From contig NZ_CAJHAD010000011.1 in assembly GCF_904846285.1 (NCBI RefSeq), forward strand, positions 1 through 64,000: a stretch of DNA of 64,000 bases. The letters are read 5' to 3'. Every line of letters starts with the position of its first letter. The stretch's first letter is position 1. The position numbers and the translations under genes are program-made. Below the pieces are notes generated by a model. It searched no databases. It saw only the letters and a list, made by a program, of their open reading frames with translations, and was not told the origin of the DNA. This DNA comes from Psychrobacter immobilis. Its GTDB lineage: Bacteria > Pseudomonadota > Gammaproteobacteria > Pseudomonadales > Moraxellaceae. Positions 1-8,504 of this stretch are shown here, piece after piece.

Positions 1-69
1 AGAAGTGAAACATCATCGCGCCAATGGTAGTGTGGCTCCGGCCATGTGAGAGTAGGTCATCGTCAGCTC
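1..69 (+). rRNA. rrf: 5S ribosomal RNA, 3' part only
   Basis: The first ~69 bases match the 3' half of a gammaproteobacterial 5S rRNA: the conserved segment around GTGTGGC, then CCATGTGAGAGTAGGTCATCG, and an end that could pair with a 5' end lying outside the window. A strong terminator follows directly, as expected at the end of an rRNA operon. The 5' half is cut off by the window edge; the exact mature 3' end is uncertain by a few bases. Confidence 0.9.
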
Positions 70-87
70 TCTATTCTTAAAGCTAAA

Positions 88-118
88 CCCCCTTCGCGAA
101 AGCGAAGGGGGTTTTCTT
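88..118 (+). terminator. rRNA operon intrinsic terminator
   Basis: A perfect 10-bp GC-rich stem (88-97 with 102-111) closed by a GAAA tetraloop is followed by TTTTCTTT. It lies about 20 nt after the 5S rRNA and ends the ribosomal RNA transcript. Confidence 0.93.
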
Positions 119-119
119 T

Positions 120-314
120 GTGCGTGATCATATTATTCTGTATCTATAAACTTACCGATACCATCGTATCCAATTTTTTTAAGCTATGTTACTATCAACA
201 AGCGTTTAATATTATTAATCTGTAGTTTTAAAGTATATTTTAAAAGTTAATAATTGATCTTTAGTGGTACAAATCGCCATACTTAATTCAATATCTTATC
301 AATAGAGAGAAAAA
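120..314. other. AT-rich intergenic stretch
   Basis: Very AT-rich DNA between the rRNA terminator and the first unknown gene. I see no second hairpin with a T-run, tRNA or confident promoter. It probably holds the promoter of the gene at 315. Confidence 0.5.
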
Positions 315-797
315 ATGATGATCATAAGGTCTGGAACTTATCAGGATATTATATGGATCACTAAGTTATTAATTGAGGGAGCTAACGATGGACACTATTT
401 ATCAACAGTAAAAGATCAAGCTAAGGAGCTTTTACAAAATATTGTTGCGAATGGTGGTGTTCAAGTGATGAAATTAAGAGGAAGTATTCAAGCTCCAGTA
501 TTTTTACGGATGAATTTGACTATAGCTGAGATAGATGGAAATCCAGTTTCTTTCTTAGTATGTTCTATAGAACCAAACGAAGTTGAAATTTACTTAGCTG
601 GTACATTGAAAAAATCCAGGAGACACGGTTGCTTTAATAATTTAGTAACTGAAGCTGTTTCAACTTATTCAAATAATAGAATTTATGCTCGCTGTTATAA
701 AAAGTCATCTTGGGCTATAAAAGGATTAGAATCTCTTAATTTTAAAATTACAAAAAGTGGGAATCCTATTGAATTAGCACTTATAGAAGCAGAATAA
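315..797 (+). CDS. unknown protein, possibly GNAT-like acetyltransferase fold
   Basis: This 160-residue protein is not recognised with certainty. The N-terminus (IRSGTYQD, then a helix and a GANDGHY segment) and the C-terminal stretch YKKSSWAIKGLESLNF resemble the first strand-helix and the last acetyl-CoA-binding helix of GNAT acetyltransferases, but the canonical R/Q-x-x-G-x-G/A loop is not obvious, so activity is doubtful. A GAGAGAAAA purine tract precedes ATG 315; a second in-frame ATG at 318 is equally possible. It is the first of four AT-rich same-strand genes after the rRNA operon. The patch looks acquired rather than core, since its base composition differs from the housekeeping genes from 2975 onward. 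Confidence 0.55.
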   Translation: MMIIRSGTYQDIIWITKLLIEGANDGHYLSTVKDQAKELLQNIVANGGVQVMKLRGSIQAPVFLRMNLTIAEIDGNPVSFLVCSIEPNEVEIYLAGTLKKSRRHGCFNNLVTEAVSTYSNNRIYARCYKKSSWAIKGLESLNFKITKSGNPIELALIEAE

Positions 798-878
798 AAG
801 ATTCCCAAAGTTAAAAGATATTATGGATTACTATCGCAAATTTTTAATAAAAATAAAATAAGAAGATATCGAGGTTAA

Positions 879-1439
879 ATGGACATTTTTACATTCATAT
901 CTGAAATAATAAAAGCTTTAGCATGGCCTCTAGCAATCGTAACTTTGGTTTTTTTACTTCGTAGACCTATTATTGAAGTTTTTCCTTTATTGCGTCGATT
1001 AAAGTATAAAGATATTGAATTAGAGTTTGCACAAGAAGTTTCTGAATTAAAAGCTGAAGTTGAGGCTATAGCAGAAGAAAAAGGCGAAGAAGCTCCATCT
1101 ATTACATCTACTTCATCTAACCTTCTAAACTTAGTATCTTATTCGACCCGTGCTGCAATAATGGAAGCTTGGTTAGAAGTTGAGTCCTCAAGCATTGCTG
1201 TTGCTAGCTCATTTTGGGGACAGCCAGCAAATAATGCATTCAAAAATATGCCAAAACTTGGAGAGTATTTGCTTCAATGTAATGTCATAGATGAAAACCA
1301 ACTTACAGTATTCAACAAATTAAGGCAGCTGCGAAATAAAGCAGCACATGCACAGGATCTCGAACTTAGTGAAGATGATGCAAGATCGTATGTAATACTT
1401 GCTTCAGATCTCGCGAAACATATCAGAAATGCGCAATGA
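879..1439 (+). CDS. membrane-anchored protein with HEPN/DUF4145-like C-terminus
   Basis: A 186-residue protein. Residues ~10-28 form one hydrophobic helix followed by RR, suggesting a membrane anchor. Residues ~45-70 are charged and heptad-like (probable coiled coil, rich in E and A). Residues ~85-186 are helical and contain R152-N-K-A-A-H157, the R-x4-H arrangement typical of HEPN domains and also seen in DUF4145-type proteins. In HEPN families this motif is often the RNase active site; activity here is inference. The gene starts 81 nt after the preceding gene and is followed 126 nt later by a soluble protein with a very similar motif (R187/H192), so the pair may be related in function. The start codon lacks a strong Shine-Dalgarno sequence. 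Confidence 0.65.
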   Translation: MDIFTFISEIIKALAWPLAIVTLVFLLRRPIIEVFPLLRRLKYKDIELEFAQEVSELKAEVEAIAEEKGEEAPSITSTSSNLLNLVSYSTRAAIMEAWLEVESSSIAVASSFWGQPANNAFKNMPKLGEYLLQCNVIDENQLTVFNKLRQLRNKAAHAQDLELSEDDARSYVILASDLAKHIRNAQ

Positions 1440-1565
1440 GATATACTTCAATAGTTACATACAGTTTTGAAATTCTGTGTGTCTGAATTGTATTATGACT
1501 CTAGTGAGCTTTTATTATTGCAATCTGCGACTGTTATTCTACTTTAGTGATAAGGGATTATATAA

Positions 1566-2225
1566 ATGATTCAAAAATTATCCGACAGATTTGATCAATT
1601 ATTCGATGAGATAAAACAAATTGAAGCAACACATGGAAAACAGAATAGTCAGCTTGGTGGAACTATTGATGTTATAGATAACGAGAAAACTTTAACTTGG
1701 AAGGTAAAATCTAAAAGCCTGCTAGTTACTACGTGTGGCAAAGACTCACAACACTATGAAGAATTTATAGAGGCAGAAAAGTTACGTAGTTATGAAACTC
1801 AGTGGAATGCATTTAAGAGAATGAAGTCTGTATTTATAGCAGCAATGGATGACTACAAAAATGGTTATTTAACTTCGCTAAAAAATCTAATACAAGCAGA
1901 AGTTTTTGATAGTGAACTTGAACAAGCTCAAGAGTTGCTATCCAGTGGTTATAAACTAGCAGCAGCAGTCATTGCTGGTGTTGTGTTAGAAACAACACTT
2001 CGAGATATATGCCTTCAAAATAATTTAGCCTTAGGAAAGTTAGATAAAATGAATGCTGACCTCGCCAAAGCGGGAATTTATAATAAGCTTCAACAAAAAA
2101 GGATTACTGCTCTAGCGGACATAAGAAACAGTGCTGCACATGGAAAACCTGAAGAGTTTTCTGATGATGATGTAACAATAATGATAAGAGATATTGAACA
2201 GTTTTTAGCTATTTATTTAGCTTGA
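1566..2225 (+). CDS. protein with HEPN/DUF4145-like C-terminal domain
   Basis: A 219-residue soluble protein. The N-terminal ~95 residues are unrecognised. Residues ~115-219 are helical, with an AGVVLETTLRDIC helix (137-149) and R187-N-S-A-A-H192 followed by an acidic FSDDD segment. This layout (a small-residue helix, then R-N-x3-H, then D/E-rich start of the last helix) fits HEPN/DUF4145-type domains, found in toxin-antitoxin and defence loci and also in uncharacterised proteins. The gene upstream ends with the same arrangement but has a membrane anchor. Possible roles include an RNase, a toxin or a signalling partner; none is shown by the sequence alone. The preceding AAGGGATTATATAA gives a reasonable ribosome-binding site. 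Confidence 0.65.
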   Translation: MIQKLSDRFDQLFDEIKQIEATHGKQNSQLGGTIDVIDNEKTLTWKVKSKSLLVTTCGKDSQHYEEFIEAEKLRSYETQWNAFKRMKSVFIAAMDDYKNGYLTSLKNLIQAEVFDSELEQAQELLSSGYKLAAAVIAGVVLETTLRDICLQNNLALGKLDKMNADLAKAGIYNKLQQKRITALADIRNSAAHGKPEEFSDDDVTIMIRDIEQFLAIYLA

Positions 2226-2291
2226 TTAATAATAATTAATTTCAATTCTTTGCTGAAAATTTAATGAAGTGTTATATTCTAATGGAGATGT

Positions 2292-2825
2292 ATGCTCAAA
2301 TCTTTCGTAGTAAAAGATATCGAAGAGCTCAAACAACTTGAGCAAAAACTATACGAATCAATGGATAATACTTTATCGCAGATTAGCTCTGAGATTACCT
2401 CAAATTCTTCACAAACGCTCTTTTCAAAAATGAAGTTCGGTGGTATAGGTTTTGATCCTTTAAACTCTAACCGTGAACTCAATATGATCGAGCAGATTAA
2501 CCAGTCTTTCACCTATCTAGCATCATTTTATGCATTGGAAGTTCTATTTATTGAATACCCAGAATTAGCTCCATTTAGACTTAATCTTGGAACTGCTCCA
2601 GGCTCTGACATCGAATCTGAGTGTGGTGAACTAGCTGCTGAAGTGTTTGCTGCAGTAGCGCCAACAAGCAATCAAAAGCTTAAGAAAGATATAAACAAAG
2701 TATTACAATCTGATGCTAAATTAAAATTTGTTTTCTTCATGTGTCCCAATTTTAAATTAGGTCGTCAATTTCAATTAGAGAAAGATAATGTTATCGTTTG
2801 GGCTCTAAAAGGTGCAACCTTATAA
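2292..2825 (+). CDS. unknown protein, possible PD-(D/E)XK-like nuclease fold
   Basis: A 177-residue protein I cannot assign. The N-terminal third is helical and charged. The C-terminal half has SDIESE (105-110), GELAAEVFAAV (112-122), KLKKD (129-133) and a hydrophobic strand KFVFFMCP (145-152). An acidic strand, an E-containing strand and a K-rich helix in this order resemble the core of restriction-endonuclease-like proteins, but the catalytic residues cannot be named with confidence. GGAG at 2284-2287 is 4 nt before ATG 2292, which supports this start. It closes the four-gene AT-rich patch; the next gene (2975) belongs to a conserved metabolic group. Confidence 0.55.
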   Translation: MLKSFVVKDIEELKQLEQKLYESMDNTLSQISSEITSNSSQTLFSKMKFGGIGFDPLNSNRELNMIEQINQSFTYLASFYALEVLFIEYPELAPFRLNLGTAPGSDIESECGELAAEVFAAVAPTSNQKLKKDINKVLQSDAKLKFVFFMCPNFKLGRQFQLEKDNVIVWALKGATL

Positions 2826-2974
2826 CTAGTCATCAAAATAGTAATAAAAAAATTTAAGCTTAAAGTCATGTATGTTGATTAATGAATCTAAAGTACTTAT
2901 TGTCTATAACAGGTCTGTTTAAATTTTTTTGAATAATATTAACCCGAAATCAATAATCATTAAAGAGCAGAAGA

Positions 2975-3385
2975 ATGACAACCTCAAAAGTAACTTATCA
3001 AGGCGACCTGCGCACCATTGCCATTCACTTGCAGTCAAACAATGAAATTATTACTGATGCACCAGTTGATAATCAAGGTAAAGGCGAAGCGTTTTCGCCA
3101 ACGGATTTATTAGCGACGAGTTTAGCCAGTTGTATGTTGACGATTATTGGTATTAAAGCACGCGATATGGATATTGATATTGCAGGCACTACCGCTGACG
3201 TAGCCAAAGTAATGGCTGCTGATCCAAGACGCGTTAGTGAAGTACATGTTGCGATTACTTTTAATCAGCAGTTAGATGATAAAACGCAAAAAATATTTTA
3301 TAACACTGCGCTTACCTGTCCGGTTGCGAAAAGTATCCATCCCGATATTATTCAAAAAGTGACTATTGATTCTAAGAGTTATTGA
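2975..3385 (+). CDS. OsmC/Ohr family protein
   Basis: A 136-residue protein of the OsmC-like fold, whose members reduce organic or fatty-acid hydroperoxides with two reactive cysteines. The family pattern is visible: a FSPTDLLATSLASCM helix with the first Cys (residue ~52), and a second Cys in ALTCPVAKSIHPDI near the C-terminus. Length and arrangement match the YhfA-type OsmC subgroup rather than Ohr. It is followed on the same strand by a flavodoxin-fold reductase and a methyltransferase with short gaps, so co-transcription is likely. The exact substrate is unknown. Confidence 0.85.
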   Translation: MTTSKVTYQGDLRTIAIHLQSNNEIITDAPVDNQGKGEAFSPTDLLATSLASCMLTIIGIKARDMDIDIAGTTADVAKVMAADPRRVSEVHVAITFNQQLDDKTQKIFYNTALTCPVAKSIHPDIIQKVTIDSKSY

Positions 3386-3437
3386 TTCTAAGAAATACTA
3401 AATCCAAAAGTTAATAACCTCTATAAGGGTGATTAAT

Positions 3438-3902
3438 ATGGCTACCAAAACCTTACTTATCGTTGCTCATGCACCGTCTCACAATACCAAAAAATTGGCA
3501 CAAGCTGCTTATAACGGTGCCAATCATCCTGAGTTAGATATTAATGTCATACTAAAATCTCCCCAAGATACGCAGCCTGAAGATGTGCTGGCAGCCGATG
3601 CGCTATTATTAGGAACAACTGAGAATTTGTCCTATATGGCAGGACTGACCAAAGACTTTTTTGATCGCTGTTACTACCCTGTGTTAGAGAAGAAGCAGGG
3701 CATGCCATTTGCCTTATATATTCGCGCAGGACATGATGGTACGGGCACTAAGCTTGCTATGAAAACGATTACGACGGGACTGCGTTGGGAATGGATTCAA
3801 GAAGCATTAATATTGCAAGGTGATTGGCAAGAAGTATTTACTGAGCAAGTCGAAGAGCTGGCGATGACATTGGCAGCTGGGATAGAAGCGGGTATTTATT
3901 AG
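3438..3902 (+). CDS. flavodoxin-fold NAD(P)H/FMN oxidoreductase family protein
   Basis: A 154-residue protein of the flavodoxin-like/NADPH-dependent FMN reductase superfamily. The first strand TKTLLIVAHAPSHNT ends in a phosphate-binding loop of the type that holds FMN, followed by DALLLGTTENLSYMAG, where flavodoxin folds contact the isoalloxazine ring, and LYIRAGHDGTG. I place the start at ATG 3438 because AAGGGTG at 3425-3431 is correctly spaced for it; a GTG at 3429 would add three residues but would overlap that ribosome-binding site. It lies between an OsmC-like gene and a DUF938 gene. The electron donor and acceptor cannot be told from sequence. Confidence 0.75.
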   Translation: MATKTLLIVAHAPSHNTKKLAQAAYNGANHPELDINVILKSPQDTQPEDVLAADALLLGTTENLSYMAGLTKDFFDRCYYPVLEKKQGMPFALYIRAGHDGTGTKLAMKTITTGLRWEWIQEALILQGDWQEVFTEQVEELAMTLAAGIEAGIY

Positions 3903-3947
3903 TGGTTAGCGGTCGCTATTGCAAGATAATAGAGAACAGGAAAGGCT

Positions 3948-4601
3948 ATGAATAAAGACAGCTCAACAAGTAATCATTTCTTTGACGCTGCAACCTTACC
4001 GTTTTCTCAAGCGTGTGAAAATAATAAGCAGCCAATACTGGAAGTCCTACAGCAAGAGTTAAAAGATTCACATCATGTATTAGAAGTTGGTTCAGGGACG
4101 GGTCAACATAGCGTTTATTTTGCACCAAGATTAGCCCATTTAACATGGCAGACCAGTGATGTGTTCGCGCATCATGCCACCATCAATGCTTGGCATGCTG
4201 CTTATCCTGCGCATAATCTATATGCGCCGCTTACTTTTGATGTATCGCGTGATTCAGTACCAATAAATGAGGTTGTCGCTGCCCCTTACGATGCAGTATT
4301 TACCGCCAACACTTTGCATATTATGTCGTGGTCTTTGGTTAGTAAGTTACTTGAATTAATCGGTGACATGCTATCTTTAAATGGTAAGTTTATCGTTTAT
4401 GGACCCTTTAACGAAAAGGGCAGTTATAGCAGTGAAAGCAATCGTCAGTTTGACCATAGCTTACGGCAGCGCGATGCTAATAGTGGTATCCGTCATTTAG
4501 AAGACGTTATAGATTTGGCAAATACATATCATTTAATATTAAGTAGGCGTTATGCGATGCCATCTAACAATCAAATATTAGTATTTGAAAAACTTTATTA
4601 A
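3948..4601 (+). CDS. DUF938 family SAM-dependent methyltransferase-like protein
   Basis: A 217-residue protein with a class I methyltransferase fold: VLEVGSGTGQHSVYFAPRL (motif I, ~residues 45-64) forms the SAM-binding loop, and ANTLHIMSW (~125) corresponds to motif IV. The opening FFDAATLPFSQACENNKQPIL and the overall length are characteristic of the DUF938 family, whose substrate is not established. AGGAAAGG upstream of ATG 3948 is a good ribosome-binding site. It is the last gene of a three-gene rightward group and converges with ppc. Confidence 0.82.
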   Translation: MNKDSSTSNHFFDAATLPFSQACENNKQPILEVLQQELKDSHHVLEVGSGTGQHSVYFAPRLAHLTWQTSDVFAHHATINAWHAAYPAHNLYAPLTFDVSRDSVPINEVVAAPYDAVFTANTLHIMSWSLVSKLLELIGDMLSLNGKFIVYGPFNEKGSYSSESNRQFDHSLRQRDANSGIRHLEDVIDLANTYHLILSRRYAMPSNNQILVFEKLY

Positions 4602-4604
4602 CGT

Positions 4605-4651
4605 AAAAAGCTGAATTGATTCAGTGTGATAACATCATGAATCAACTCAGC
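4605..4651 (-). terminator. intrinsic terminator of ppc
   Basis: On the minus strand a 14-bp stem (4638-4651 with 4610-4623, one G-U pair) is followed by TTTTT (4609-4605). The same arms on the plus strand contain an A-C mismatch and lack a T-run, so it mainly terminates ppc, which ends at 4713. Confidence 0.8.
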
Positions 4652-4712
4652 GTTGGTACGATTTTGATTGAGTAAATATTTATCTAACTAACTTCCTCTT
4701 TCTCTATCAATG

Positions 4713-7502
4713 CTAACCCGTATTGCGTAGGCCTGCTGCCAAGGCATTGATACTACGAATTAATGCATCTTCGACAGCCAGTCTCTCGTTATTTTCCAAT
4801 TTATCATCACTAGCGTTATCAGGCTGGCGCATACGTTTGAGTAGCTCAATCTGAATATAGTTAATAGGGTCTAAATAGGCGTTACGCCATTCCAATGAAT
4901 GAGCCAGTTCTTGTTGGTTTGAGAGTAAAGACGCCTGCTCTAACAAGGAGTTGAGACCTGCGTGCGTCAATTCATGCTCATCAATCACTGCCTGCATCAC
5001 CTGCTCACGTAAGCTTTCATCTGCACACAGTTGACTGTATGCGCGGGCGATATTCATCTCAGATTTGGTAAAAGCCATTTCGATATTGCTGATAAAGACA
5101 TTGAAAAAAGGCCAGTTTTTATTCATCTCCTTCATTAACGCTTCGTCTTTTTTGACGCTATCTAAAGCGCTGCCCACGCCATACCAAGCGGGAAGGGTAA
5201 AGCGCGCCAATGACCAGCCAAATACCCACGGTATCGCTCGAATCGTCGATTTGCTCGGCAGTCCTTTTTTACGGTGAGCAGGACGTGAGCCAATATTGAG
5301 CAATGAAATCTCTTGTACCGGTGTAGCCTCAGAATAAAACTTATAGAAACCTTCTGTGTTATCGGTCAGCTCTCGATATTGCTGTTCGCCAGCATCTGCC
5401 AAATCAGCAAACAAGGCTTCATAGCTATCGAGCTGTTTGGGTTGCTCAACAAATCGTGACGAGCTGGCTTTTAGCGCACCTGTGATTCCCATGGTTAATT
5501 CAAACACGGCGGTATCTGGATTGGCATACTTGGCGTAAAGCACTTCGCCTTGTTCGGTGAACTTGATTTGCCCGTGTAAAGTGCCAGCAGGTTGCGCGGC
5601 AATGGCTTGATGGGTTGAGCCACCACCACGACTGACGGAACCACCACGACCATGGAACAGGCGAGTGGTGATACTATATTGATTGGCGATATCGGTGATG
5701 GTTTGCTGAGCGCTATATAACTGCCAAGCGGAGGTAATAATGCCGCCGTCTTTAGAGGAGTCTGAGTAGCCAAGCATAATCTCTTGAAGATTTCCTGAGT
5801 GCTCAAGTAACTGACGATACAGCGGATTGTCCAACACCATTGGCATAATTTTATCGATGTTTTTTAAATCGTCGATGGTTTCAAACAGCGGCGCAACCGG
5901 TAGGGCGGAAAATAAATGTCCGTTATTATCAATGCCCGATAAGCCTGCAAAACGCATCAGTAGCAGCACCTCTAATAGCTGACTGGCGTTATTGGTCATC
6001 GAAATTACATAGCTACCAAAAGTATCATCGCCGACCAGTTTGCGCAGTTTAGCGACAGAATTCATTAAAGCAAGCTGTTCATGTGTTTGTGCGCTTAAGC
6101 TGTCGGTATAAACCAGCGGTGCTCCGGGTTTTTCTAGCAAACGGGTTAGCCATTGTTGGCGCTCTGTTTCGCTGAGGGTTTTATAGTCGGGCAGATTCGA
6201 GGCGCTAGCAAAAATATCTGCAATAACTTCGCCGTGATAACCTGAATCTTGACGAATATCTAGCGCAGCCAAATGAAAGCCGCAGGTTTTAACCAAGCGA
6301 ATAGTATCAAGCAGTAAGCCTTCGCCATGCGCTTTGTCATGGGTATTGACGCTTTTGCGAATAAGGCGCAAATCATCTAGCAAGGCCGTCGGGGTTGAGT
6401 AAGCCTCTTGTGCAGCCTCACTATCTGCGCCTTGGCTTTGAATATGCTGATTGGTGGCTTTTATTTTGGCAATAATAATGGACAGCAATCTGCGGTACGG
6501 CTCGTTATTGTAATCATCGGGATTGTAGCGAAAGACTTTTTGATCGAGCGAGCCGTAGTCTTTGATACGGGCGTAAATCTCTGGGGCGATATCGACGATA
6601 GTATCGCTATGAATCAGCTCACGACGCAATTTTCTGACCAACACTTGGTAATGGCGTAGCACGGTATTGGCATGCATCAATACCGCCATTTCAGTGGTTT
6701 CATGGGTGACGAATGGATTGCCATCTCTATCGCCGCCAATCCAAGAGCCAAAATTAACAAAAGCTGGCAAAGGATAGTCGCTTAGCTCAGGATAGATATC
6801 GACGATAGCTTCTTTGATATTACGATAAACTTTGGGAATGGCGGTGAATAAGCTGGCGTCAAAATAGTGTAAGCCGTTGTTTATTTCATCATAAACCAAA
6901 GGTTTGCGGCTACGAACTTCGTCTGACGACCACAGCAAGTCAATAGTTTCTGCCGTCTTTTGCTTAGCTTGCATAAAGGCAAGGCTGCCTTCGGGATAGT
7001 CGCTCATGGCATCGGTATGCTCATAGAGGGTCTGCAAGATATTCATCGTTGTGCGTCTACGGGCTTCGGTAGGATGGGCGGTAAACACAGGAATAAATTT
7101 AAGCTGATCAATCAGCTCTTGTATTTGCTTCGGTTCGATCTGCCGCTCACGGCATTCTAATAAGGTGCGGCGAAACGAGCCTTCCCAGCTTTGATTGGAC
7201 TCGGCACGCATAATACGGCGCTGCTCACGCAAGTAGTTTTCTTCGGTTAAATTGGCGAGGAAAAAGTAAATAGAGAATGCTCGAATGACGTTTTTTAAGG
7301 TTTGATTGTCTAACGAGGCGATAAGGTCTATAAGTTGTTGTTTTTTCTCTTTGTTATGCTCGCGGCGCTCCTGAATAAAGCCTTTACGCAAGGTTTCGAT
7401 AGTACGTAAGGTTTCTTCCCCAGACTGACGAGAAATGGCCTCACCTAAAAACGAGCCTAACAATCTAACCCGCGCACGCAATACGTCGTTCTTCAATAAC
7501 AT
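4713..7502 (-). CDS. ppc: phosphoenolpyruvate carboxylase
   Basis: A 929-residue cytoplasmic enzyme that adds bicarbonate to PEP to form oxaloacetate, refilling the TCA cycle. Family signatures are intact: FTAHPTEARRRT (residues 140-151, catalytic His143), GGDRDGNPFVT (bicarbonate/PEP site), the glycine-rich loop FHGRGGSVSRGGG, and a C-terminus ending NTG as in other bacterial enzymes, which end in M/R-NTG. Length is slightly above E. coli Ppc. The minus-strand sequence AAGGAAG lies just before ATG 7502, supporting this start. It is a stand-alone gene with its own terminator. The 120-bp leader contains three 16-nt-spaced CTTTTATTCATAA-type repeats (see findings). Confidence 0.97.
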   Translation of the reverse strand: MLLKNDVLRARVRLLGSFLGEAISRQSGEETLRTIETLRKGFIQERREHNKEKKQQLIDLIASLDNQTLKNVIRAFSIYFFLANLTEENYLREQRRIMRAESNQSWEGSFRRTLLECRERQIEPKQIQELIDQLKFIPVFTAHPTEARRRTTMNILQTLYEHTDAMSDYPEGSLAFMQAKQKTAETIDLLWSSDEVRSRKPLVYDEINNGLHYFDASLFTAIPKVYRNIKEAIVDIYPELSDYPLPAFVNFGSWIGGDRDGNPFVTHETTEMAVLMHANTVLRHYQVLVRKLRRELIHSDTIVDIAPEIYARIKDYGSLDQKVFRYNPDDYNNEPYRRLLSIIIAKIKATNQHIQSQGADSEAAQEAYSTPTALLDDLRLIRKSVNTHDKAHGEGLLLDTIRLVKTCGFHLAALDIRQDSGYHGEVIADIFASASNLPDYKTLSETERQQWLTRLLEKPGAPLVYTDSLSAQTHEQLALMNSVAKLRKLVGDDTFGSYVISMTNNASQLLEVLLLMRFAGLSGIDNNGHLFSALPVAPLFETIDDLKNIDKIMPMVLDNPLYRQLLEHSGNLQEIMLGYSDSSKDGGIITSAWQLYSAQQTITDIANQYSITTRLFHGRGGSVSRGGGSTHQAIAAQPAGTLHGQIKFTEQGEVLYAKYANPDTAVFELTMGITGALKASSSRFVEQPKQLDSYEALFADLADAGEQQYRELTDNTEGFYKFYSEATPVQEISLLNIGSRPAHRKKGLPSKSTIRAIPWVFGWSLARFTLPAWYGVGSALDSVKKDEALMKEMNKNWPFFNVFISNIEMAFTKSEMNIARAYSQLCADESLREQVMQAVIDEHELTHAGLNSLLEQASLLSNQQELAHSLEWRNAYLDPINYIQIELLKRMRQPDNASDDKLENNERLAVEDALIRSINALAAGLRNTG

Positions 7503-7622
7503 AACTGGCTTCCTTGCCTTTTAATAGGCGCTTTTATTCATAATTTCTTTTATTCATAAGTGCTTTTATAAATAAGCTAAACTGAGTGATAAATAATTTT
7601 CGCTGTTCATATTAAATATGAA

Positions 7623-8444
7623 TTAAGGTAATTTATATTTATCGGCTAAAAAGTCTAAATAATGCTGCCAAGAACGCTCATCAGCGCGAGCGTTATATCT
7701 ATCGCTGCCGAACACGCTAAAGGCATGTGGCGCGCCACTATAAGTCACCATCTCATGCGGCACTTTTGCCGCTTCTAATGTCTTGCTCAAAGTAGCAAAG
7801 CTCTCTAAGGATACAGAATCATCAGCAGAGCCGTGAAATACCAAGATCTCTCCAGTCGTTTTGTCATAACTTTGACCCGTTGGGATATCAAAGGCTCCAT
7901 GGAAAGGTACAAATGCTTTTTGCGGGAACCCTGAGCGTGCTAGCTCTAGAGCAACCGTGCCACCGAAACAATAGCCCATCGTAACGCCTTCACGGACATT
8001 ATTACCTTGTTGTTGTCCTGCATTCAGTGCCCCTTGCAGTAAGCGGCGCATTTTACTGCGATCGTTATATAATTCTCCAGTTAAGCGTTTATTGTCCTCA
8101 ATGTTCGTCGGACGGATGCCTTGCCCAAACAGGTCTGCCGCCAATACATTGTAGCCTTCGGCCGCTAACATGTCAGCGCGTTTGCGCTCATAGTCTGTTA
8201 GTCCATCCCAATCATGGATGAGCAAGATAAAAGGCGCATTCGCTTTGTCGGCTTTGGCGTAATAGCCCTCATAGGGTTGATTGTCTACCGTATAAGTGAC
8301 ATTTTTAGTGGTAATGGCGGCAGCTGTTTGGCTAAAAGTGAGCGCCATTAAAACCAGTGAAGTTCTGAGCATTAATGAACGGTAACGGCTTTTAGATGGA
8401 GGGAAGGATAATAAATTAGCTGTGGTCAACGATTTCATTAACAT
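7623..8444 (-). CDS. exported dienelactone hydrolase family protein
   Basis: A 273-residue alpha/beta hydrolase of the dienelactone hydrolase family. The nucleophile motif is MGYCFGGTVALELA (Cys, as in dienelactone hydrolases), with Asp in FHGSADDSV and His in GAPHAFSVFG, giving the Cys-Asp-His triad. An N-terminal segment LMLRTSLVLMALTFSQTAAA looks like a signal peptide, so the enzyme is probably periplasmic. ATG 8444 is preferred because GAGG lies 9 nt upstream on the minus strand; an upstream ATG at 8504 or a downstream one at 8372 are alternatives. The natural substrate is unknown; family members hydrolyse lactones or small esters. Confidence 0.85.
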   Translation of the reverse strand: MLMKSLTTANLLSFPPSKSRYRSLMLRTSLVLMALTFSQTAAAITTKNVTYTVDNQPYEGYYAKADKANAPFILLIHDWDGLTDYERKRADMLAAEGYNVLAADLFGQGIRPTNIEDNKRLTGELYNDRSKMRRLLQGALNAGQQQGNNVREGVTMGYCFGGTVALELARSGFPQKAFVPFHGAFDIPTGQSYDKTTGEILVFHGSADDSVSLESFATLSKTLEAAKVPHEMVTYSGAPHAFSVFGSDRYNARADERSWQHYLDFLADKYKLP

Positions 8445-8504
8445 AATAGATAGCCTCATTGTCTTGTGAAAAACGATAAATAGGTGGCTAAAAATCATGT
8501 CCAT

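Noticed and set aside
2279..2512. 77-codon minus-strand frame over the unknown gene at 2292
   Set aside because: Antisense shadow with no ribosome-binding site; the plus-strand frame has GGAG correctly spaced.
2853..2864. TTTAAGCTTAAA palindrome after the unknown gene
   Set aside because: A 12-bp palindrome without loop or T-run; AT-rich background makes it weak evidence for a terminator or binding site.
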